NCBI GenBank assembly: GCA_958450365.1
Contig: CAUEEP010000922.1
Span: forward strand, 1,612,001-1,676,000
Origin: Mesorhabditis belari
Taxonomy: Eukaryota > Nematoda > Chromadorea > Rhabditida > Rhabditidae
Length of the DNA: 64,000 bases
Direction: 5' to 3'
Made by a program: the position numbers and the translations under genes. A model generated the notes under the pieces. It ran no database searches, was not told the DNA's origin, and saw only the letters and a list, made by a program, of their open reading frames with translations. How positions within the stretch are numbered: position 1 is the stretch's first letter; every line of letters begins with the position of its first letter. Positions 54,921 to 64,000 of the stretch are shown in pieces.

Positions 54921-57656
54921 ATGGGTCGGATAGTGACTGAATCTCAATGGGTTCCTTGGTACAGAAGACACTCGCCACCAGCTTTTTGTTTTCCTTGCCT
55001 TCCTGCCTATATGGGAATCTGGAAAGCTAGGTAAGAACTTGATGATAAAGACGAGATGAATAAAGCCCTAGGAGTCAGCTTTGTTTAAACAAGTACAGAG
55101 CCAAGTGAGCCGAGTACAGAGCCAAGTACAGAGCCAAGTACAGGGCCAAGTACAGAGCCAAGTGAGCCAAGTGAGCCAAATACAGAGCCAAGTACAGAGC
55201 CAAATACAGAACCAAGTACAGAGCCAAGTACAGCGCCAAGCATTAAAGTCTTGATGCATTTCATTTGCTTTTTAAACAAAGCCAGAACATCTAGAAGATG
55301 ATGATAATCAATCTGCTCATCAATTACCATTTCTCTCATCAAATCAAAACCAAATCTAGACGCGCCGTTCTTGCCGCTGGTCTCATTTGTTTCTTCATCG
55401 GCGCAATGATGGTCTTCGCCGCTTTATTGATTTGTATTGCGGTCGAATGTGGAGGACTGTGAGTGATAGAATTTGACTTTCAATTCAATTTTTCAACAAC
55501 TTTTTCACTTGAAGTCGACTCACTTGACGAGTGAGCAGGTTTAAACAATCTCAATTTCCTTCTCTAGTGGCGGTGTTCTATTCCCGTTGGGTCTTCTCTT
55601 GTTAATCGTCGGCATATTGTTGTTACATTGCGGTTGGGCAGCTCATCTTTTAAACGATCAAGGGCAAATGCCTATGAGGTGAGGAAATTGAATTGAGTGA
55701 ATTTTCGAGTTGTGCTCAAAAGCAACTCAAAAACAACAACTCTAATATTTCCACGCTGAAGCTAGACACTGAAGCTAGCTCGTTTGATGTTATTCTGAGC
55801 CAAGTTAGCTAACTTGACAACTTAGACAACTTACACAAGTTAGCTAACTTAGACAAGAAGAAAGCTAACTAACTAACTAACTAGCTAGCTAACTAACTAG
55901 CTACCTAAGTAACTAGCTAACTAGCTAACTAACTAGCTAAGTAACTAACTAGCTAACTAACTACCGTATTTCTTCGAATAGAAGACCGGGTAAAGAGTAT
56001 GATCGCGTACTCCTGCGTAGCAGCCCTTTTCAAAATTTCTTTTCTGCATAAAAGCTTTCAATGAAGTGCTATAGGGCTGGGAAATGACTCAAAAATACCA
56101 CATGAGCTAACAGATCTTTGAGCCATTTCCCAGCCCTATAGCACTTCATTGAAAGCTTTTATGCAGAAAAGAAATTTTAAAAAAGGGCTGCTACGCACGA
56201 GTACGCGATGATACTCTCTTTACCCGGTCTTCTATTCGAAGAAATACGGTAACTAACTTACAAAACTAATCAAAGCTTTAAAACAGACTGATCGATCAAG
56301 CTCAGCTTTAAAAATCGATTTTTATTCCCAGAAAAACGGTGACTACAACAACGACGACTTATTCGAGTGACGCCGATCCGGAGGAGGACGATGAAAGAGA
56401 TTTGGGCGACGCCTATAAACCACCAATGCCTGAAGTGAGGAAATTGTTTGAAATCTTCAAGATTAGTCTCTTACTTTACTCATAGATTTCTCCATTTTAC
56501 AGGTTCGACAGGGTTTCTGGCAATTCGACGAGGAAACAAGCTGGCAAGCCGCCTCGAATCCCTATCCAATTCAGTGGGTTTTGTGGAAAAGGCACAGATA
56601 GACAAATTCAGCAAGTATCATGTAAATACCAATTGTTGGGTCTAGTTCCAGTTTAGCCAAGAGTCCAGCAGTCAATAGTAATAGTAACAGCTCCAAAGTG
56701 CTCAATAGTAACAGCTCCAAAGTGTGACTACGATTTGAAAGAGAAGGCGTGACTTGTAGAGACTGTAGCTAGGGATACTGTAGCTTCTGTAGTCATGGAT
56801 ACTGTAGGATTCTATAGCTACGGATTCTATAGCTACGGATTCTATAGCTATGGATACTGTAGCTTCTGTAGCTATTCTGTAGCTCACCAACTAGCCAGTT
56901 TCCATTTGATCGGCCCAATGTTTGTCTCATTCACTGAGTCTTGTGTTCCCTGCATCAAATTTGACCAAAATCAAATCAAACTGCCAATGGGTTACGGTAG
57001 TTTTAAGTGCTTTTTAGAAAACGCAAAGGAACTGGCCCATATCTATAGTATCCAGGCAAAGACTGAAAAGCTTTTAAACAGAAGATATTCAGTATTACGT
57101 CCACTTTAGAGTACAGTAGTTATCTGTAGTCTCTGTCTACTTTAGAGTACAGTAGTTGTCCGTAGTCTCTGTCTACTTTAGAGTACAGTAGCTATCTGTA
57201 GTCTCTGTCTACTTTGGAGTACAGTAGTTGCCCGTAGTCTCTGTCTACTTTAGAGTACAGTAGCTATCTGTAGTCTCTGTCTACTTTAGAGTACAGTAGT
57301 TGTCCGTAGTCTCTGTCTACTTTAGGGTACAGTAGTTATCTGTAGTCTCTGTCTACTTTAGAGTACAGTAGTTGTCCGTAGTCTCTGTCTACTTTAGAGT
57401 ACAGTAGCTATCTGTAGTCTCTGTCTACTTTAGAGTACAGTAGTTGCCCGTAGTCTCTGTCTACTTTAGGGTACAGTAGTTATCTGTAGTCTCTGTCTAC
57501 TTTAGAGTACAGTAGTCGTCTGTAGAATTGGAATTACTGTACTTCAAACTGTTTTTTCTATTTTATCTTTTTCAGAAGCACCCTCAAGTACTGCCTCGAT
57601 CGTCCGGACTATTGCCCGGATCCAGCTCCAGTAAATCGACTTCACTAACGCCTTAA
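54921..57656 (+). CDS. two-helix membrane protein with acidic, Thr-rich tail (192 aa)
   Basis: Exons 54921-55030, 55360-55458, 55568-55678, 56332-56434, 56503-56577 and 57576-57656 (TAA) join in phase. The N-terminus has Trp/Pro/Cys residues ([18 protein letters not shown]). Two long helices follow: [20 protein letters not shown] with LLICIAV, and [20 protein letters not shown]. The tail carries [11 protein letters not shown], an acidic [11 protein letters not shown] and KPPMPE, ending in a Ser-rich stretch. The donor of exon 5 could instead be GTGGGT four bases earlier, changing the last 25 residues and stopping at 57648. Family not recogn­ised; the hairpin-like membrane part and cytosolic tail suggest an integral endomembrane or plasma-membrane protein. 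Confidence 0.75.
55087..55245. repeat. GTACAGAGCCAA repeat
   Basis: About 12 copies of GCCAAGTACAGA in intron 1 of the two-helix gene. Confidence 0.9.
55962..56251. mobile_element. intact MITE family M2 (TACCGTATTTCTTCG ends)
   Basis: 290 bp, almost one perfect hairpin: TACCGTATTTCTTCGAATAG, GATCGCGTACTCCTGCGTAG, and CTATAGGGCTGGGAAATG on one arm with complements on the other. It landed in a CTAACTAA repeat (55865-55961) in intron 3 of the two-helix gene; AACTAAC follows it. Confidence 0.88.
57106..57525. repeat. 36-bp minisatellite
   Basis: About 10 copies of a unit containing TCTGTCTACTTTAGAGTACA and GTAGTTGTCCGTAGTC, alternating with a GTAGCTATCTGTAGTC variant, in the last intron of the two-helix gene. 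Confidence 0.92.
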
Positions 57657-58259
57657 ATTACTCTAGTTATGTAAATTTTTATATAATCACTTTAAGACTG
57701 AATTCTTCAGCCAAATTCGTCAAATTTCATTTTTTTCCCACAAAATTCTGGTCGATTTAAAGAATAAATTTTATAAAACAAAAAAGAGTAGCGAGATATA
57801 CCCGTGAAGCAAAATGCAAAAGAATTGAAGCACAATGAGGAGCTGCTTTTAGCTCTTTAGCTGCACTTTGTGCTCATGTAAGCGCGCTTGCTGGTGCACT
57901 GGTTTCCTTGAAAACATGAAGGATTTCAGTGGACCAGAAAGGGTGCTTTTATACAGCAAAAAGTGCATGAAGAACATGGAGAATATAGAAATGATACTTT
58001 TAGAATATAGAGAATATAGAAATGATACTTTTGGAATATAGAGAATATAGAAATGCTTTTTGCTAAAAATTGTTCACGAGAAACTTGTTCGATTGATCCA
58101 AGAAAGGCGGTGAGGTTGTTTCGAGGAAATTCTCGTTTAACATTTCGTTTCTGTAAACGTTTCTGTAAGATTCATTTCAAATTTCAGCTTAAAAAAGGCT
58201 TTATTGCTAGATTTGCATTTAAAAATGCAAGATTTCACTTAAAAACTTAAAAAACTCAC

Positions 58260-60905
<2,646 letters not shown>

Positions 60906-60962
60906 CTAAATCGTGTTAAATAATTGATGAATTGAAATCCTTAGATGAATTTATTGTTAACT

Positions 60963-61455
60963 TAGGGTTATTGTTGTACGTTACTGTTGTACGTTACTGT
61001 TGTACGTTACTGTTAACTTACGGCTACTGTTGTATCTTACTATTAACTTACAGTTACTGTTGTATGTTACTGTTAACTTACAGTTACTGTTGTATGCTAC
61101 TGTTAACTTACAGTTACTGTTGTGTGTTACTGTTAACTTACAGTTACTGTTGTATGTTACTGTTAACTTACGGCTACTGTTGTATGTTACTGTTAACTTA
61201 CGGCTACTGTTGTATCTTACTATTAACTTACAGTTACTGTTGTGTGTTACTGTTAACTTACAGTTACTGTTGTATGTTACTGTTAACTTACGGCTACTGT
61301 TGTATCTTACTATTAACTTACAGTTACTGTTGTATGTTACTGTTAACTTACAGTTACTGTTGTATGTTACTGTTAACTTACAGTTACTGTTGTATGTTAC
61401 TGTTAACTTACGGCTACTGTTGTATCTTACTATTAACTTACAGTTACTGTTGCCA
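60963..61455. repeat. 30-bp minisatellite ACTGTTGTATGTTACTGTTA
   Basis: Sixteen copies of a 30-bp unit containing ACTTACAGTTACTGTTGTAT with a regular TACGGCTACTG variant. The unit is a multiple of three and stays open for 186 codons. Not a gene. Confidence 0.95.
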
Positions 61456-62096
61456 AAAGGAATATCAGCCTCATCGTTTAAAATCGTTCTAAAATCGTTT
61501 GCTAAGTTTTGCTAAATTTTGTTAAACTCATTTTGAATTTAGTTTATTTTGAATTCGACAATTTAATAGGTAAATGAATACTAATTTACAGGAAAACTAG
61601 AAACAAGCCAAAAAGCCAAGCCAAAAATCAGCACAAAAGATTTGATGAGATCAGGTTTGTGAAGAGAATTGTGGAAAAGAGATCAAGGAAAAAAAAGGGG
61701 GATGAAGTAGAGAAATCCGGTCTAAATTCGATCCCCAAACAAACACACAAACAAACGCCGGGTAAACAATAAGCAACGGTCCTTTGCCGTCCAGTCATTC
61801 AGATAAGAATGACGTCGAGATCAGCTCTTGAACCCATTTTATTGTTTAGAGGAAAGTTGAGTTCGAGAAATGGAAAAGCATTGAACAAATTGAACAGAAA
61901 AGCAAGATTGCTTTCGATTCACTTTTCAAGGATTCGTTTTTTTAGTTTAAATTGACAAGAAATCGAAGATTGATCAAATATTCTAAAGAAAAGCCAAGCC
62001 AAACCAAGCCAAGACTCTACTAGAATTCAACAGATCACTAAATCTCATTATCGTTGACTCCTTGGCTGACAGTTGAAGATGAAAGATGATCAATGA
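61456..62096. other. non-coding stretch
   Basis: AT-rich sequence with AAGCCAAGCC words at 61606 and 61992. I see no exon with usable splice sites. Confidence 0.35.
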
Positions 62097-62608
62097 GGGA
62101 GCGGGACAAATGCGATCTTTTTTTTGCGCACCCGGATATTTGCGCACCTTTTTTTCCGCACCTTGCCCATTAACGCACCTTTTTTCGCATTTTAAAAAAA
62201 GCTAATATTAACCAATTTCTATTCCAAAAGTTGTTTTTCTAGGTAATTTTAGGGCGTAGAATCGAAATTTTGACATATCAGAGCTTGTGGAAACAAACGG
62301 ACGGAGTTATACAAAGAGAAAAATCGACAATTTTCTGTAATTTGTTCTAGCCGTTTTGTTTTGATCTAGCGTCTTTCAAATTGGTTCCACACGCTCTGTT
62401 ATGTCAAAATTTCGATTCTACGCCCTAAAATTACCTAGAAAAACAACTTTTGGAATAGAAATTGATTAATATTAGCTTTTTAGAGCTTTAGGTTAATATT
62501 AGCTTTTTTAAAACGCGACAAAAAGGTGCGCTAATGGACAAGGTGCGGAAAAAAAGGTGCGCAAATGTCCGGGTGCGCAAAAAAAAAGGTCGCATTTGTC
62601 CCCCGCCC
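62097..62608. mobile_element. 512-bp fold-back element (family D) with possible 8-bp duplication
   Basis: Starts GGGAGCGGGACAAATGCGA and ends GTCGCATTTGTCCCCCGCCC. Next inside come poly-T, TTGCGCACCCGGA and ACCTTGCCCATTA, then ATTTTGACATATCAGAG with complements on the right. ATCAATGA stands on both sides (62089-62096, 62609-62616). The ends match the 19406-19819 element, but the interior does not. Confidence 0.8.
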
Positions 62609-63204
62609 ATCAATGATCAATCTTCAATCTTCAATGATCAATCTTCAATATCAATCTCCAGAAGATCCAAAAATCATTCTTTTTCCTTAATGGCAGAAGA
62701 ATATAGAGAAAGATCATAAAAAAATGACTTTTAAAGCATAAATCATTCATCATTATCTTTAGAAACAATTGAAAAACTTGTCCTTAAGCTGGGAATATTT
62801 TATCATTCTTAAAAGAACTCATTTCTAGTTTTGATTAAAGAAAAGAAAGCTAAGCAACTCAAAAACGGCTACCTAGCGCACTGAATTATCCATTTTTCTT
62901 GATATCCAAGGATTTAGTGCGCCAGGAAGATAGAGTTTACATTTTTTGAGTAGATTTAAAGAACAAGAACAGGAAAAGTACAAGAAAAGGCCAAAGAAAT
63001 TCCAGAAAAAAAAGGATCTATCGATTGAATCCAGAAATCTATGATCTAGAAAGAAAAAGAAAATGGTGAACAAGAAGAAAAAGAAGAAAAAGACACGGAG
63101 ATGTCTCTTTTTCTTTGTCGGATCTCTTTTCATGTTTTGTGTGTTCGTTTTCTTTCCTTTCTTTTGCTTCAATCCGATGTGAGAATTCCGCTTCCGATCT
63201 TGTC
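62609..63204. other. non-coding stretch
   Basis: Short CAATGATCAATCTT repeats, then AT-rich sequence. A minus-strand frame at 62873-63211 is Lys- and Phe-rich low complexity without support. Confidence 0.35.
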
Positions 63205-63420
63205 CTTTCACTCGATTTTTTTTCGATTCTTTGAAGTGTTTGACTTTAAAATCGACTATAATCTATTTAAAAATCATTGAAATTTCGAAAAATCATTGAA
63301 ATCAAGAGATTTACTTTCAAAAGAAGTAAATCTCTTGAAATCGAGAAGAAATTTGATTCTTAAACGAATCACTCGATTTTTTTCGATTCTTTGAAGTGTT
63401 TGACTTTAAAATCGACTACC
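63205..63420. repeat. 50-bp direct repeats flanking a short hairpin
   Basis: CACTCGATTTTTTTTCGATT...GACTTTAAAATCGACTA occurs at 63210-63259 and 63369-63418. Between them AGAGATTTACTTTC/GAAGTAAATCTCTT forms a hairpin. Confidence 0.8.
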
Positions 63421-63500
63421 GTATTCTCTCTAATAGTATTGCGCACTACTATTTTTTCAACCCCCTCCTGGACCGCAATACTATTAGAGAGTGCAATACT
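63418..63500. mobile_element. short MITE with M3-like end
   Basis: TACCGTATTCTCTCTAATAG at the left and CTATTAGAGAG at the right enclose 80 bp; a second CAATACTATTAAAGAG follows. The left end equals family M3. Confidence 0.5.
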
Positions 63501-63614
63501 ATTAAAGAGTTTTATCAATTACCAAAGTAAGACAGATATAAGATTTGTTCCAAAAATTCTTTCAAAAAAAGCGACTTTCTAAAAATTTATTGACTTCTGA
63601 TAACAAAAAGTTAA

Positions 63615-64000
63615 CTAGACAAAAAGATCTACAACAGAATCATCATTTGAATCATCATCCTCATCCAGTTCAATATTTTTGAGTTGATCCTTTACTCCGT
63701 TGATCGATTGTTCGAGACGAGCATTGGCGAGAAGTGTTGCGCCTTCAGGAATCGGTCCTTCTTTTTTGAAGCAATGAATGATACGATCTTCAGAGCCATC
63801 AGTAGCTGTGGTAATTGCACAACCCTTGAACGAGCTTATGATGAGGTTTTTTGGGAGCTCGTTCCAAGCATTCCAAACCCATTCAAGATAAGTTTCCATC
63901 GGTGGAGGAGTCGGGTTTCCATTCCGGGTCAAAGGTTTTGGTCCATTCATCATCCATCCCTCGTATTGTGCTCGAATCCTAGCCTTAAATGGTGCATTCC
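63615..64000 (-). CDS. C-terminal part of a pogo-like DDE transposase (runs off the right edge)
   Basis: Open from the window edge to TAG at 63615 with no stop. It reads NAPFKARIRAQYEGWM, LTRNGNPTPPPMETYLEWVW, then AWNELPKNLIISSFKGCAIT and DGSEDRIIHCF. This is the end of a CENP-B/pogo DDE domain ('W...AW..I....I..SFK.CGI...DGSED'), finishing with an acidic ELDEDDDSNDD tail, typical of pogo/Tigger transposases. The helix-turn-helix and catalytic residues would lie outside the window. It could be an active element, a domesticated gene or a relic; the visible part is intact. Confidence 0.75.
   Translation of the reverse strand, partial: NAPFKARIRAQYEGWMMNGPKPLTRNGNPTPPPMETYLEWVWNAWNELPKNLIISSFKGCAITTATDGSEDRIIHCFKKEGPIPEGATLLANARLEQSINGVKDQLKNIELDEDDDSNDDSVVDLFV

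Noticed and set aside
55068..55342. Trp-Leu-Cys-Thr and Gly-Ser-Val-Leu repeat frames
   Set aside because: The GCCAAGTACAGA array in intron 1 of the two-helix gene.
60932..61515. Frames of 171 and 186 aa
   Set aside because: A 30-bp tandem repeat read in two frames at once.

Overview
The window looks like nuclear DNA of a free-living rhabditid-type nematode. The evidence is: genes cut into many small exons by introns of about 40 bp and up; 3' splice sites of TTTTCAG or TTTTAG type; trans-splice-like acceptors just before start codons (35459, 32835, 50378); nematode families (a ground-like protein, a SEC14-GOLD protein); decayed mariner, Tc1/maT, piggyBac and pogo transposons; and arrays of TTAGGC, the nematode telomere hexamer, inside introns. 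Species and chromosome cannot be told from the sequence. All gene models were built by hand, by joining exons whose splice sites and reading phases agree.

Layout. 1-482 (+): the 3' end of an unrecognised gene. 934-1996 (-): a small secreted/type I membrane mucin-like gene, converging on it. 2.3-6.6 kb: MITEs, hairpins and simple repeats. 6621-16911 (+): a single-pass membrane protein with PPxY motifs, whose long introns hold tRNA-like relics, a maT/Tc1 relic, a mariner with both ends intact and several minisatellites. 17.0-19.9 kb: a tandem duplication split by a mariner-type MITE, then a fold-back element. 19928-27610 (-): a complete 14-exon SEC14-GOLD lipid-binding protein (380 aa), with an interstitial telomere array in intron 5. 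28.1-30.7 kb: a cluster of mariner and Tc1 relics. 30935-32834 (-): a complete six-exon ground-like protein (195 aa). 33.9-34.9 kb: an inverted mariner duplication whose right arm is split by a pogo-type MITE. 35461-48179 (+): a 20-exon secreted Ser/Thr-rich, EGF-like and CUB protein, with one frameshift in exon 12 and introns full of transposons. 48780-50368 (-): a small four-helix membrane protein, with telomeric repeats in intron 1. 50.8-54.9 kb: intergenic repeats and a second piggyBac copy. 54921-57656 (+): a two-helix membrane protein of 192 aa. 58.2-60.9 kb (-): internal exons of an unrecognised gene. 58.4-58.9 kb: a tRNA-like relic apparently interrupted by a captured PAK-kinase exon. 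60.1-63.5 kb: Tc1, MITE and fold-back elements. 63615 to the right edge (-): the C-terminal end of a pogo-like DDE transposase.

The host genes mostly encode secreted or membrane proteins and show no shared pathway. The strongest observations are the sense-oriented telomere-repeat introns that share an odd 21-bp module, the PAK exon flanked by a 12-bp duplication, two MITE insertions whose empty sites survive in the same window, twin internally deleted piggyBac copies, exon duplication in the mucin-like gene, and several inverted-repeat families with recognisable ends.
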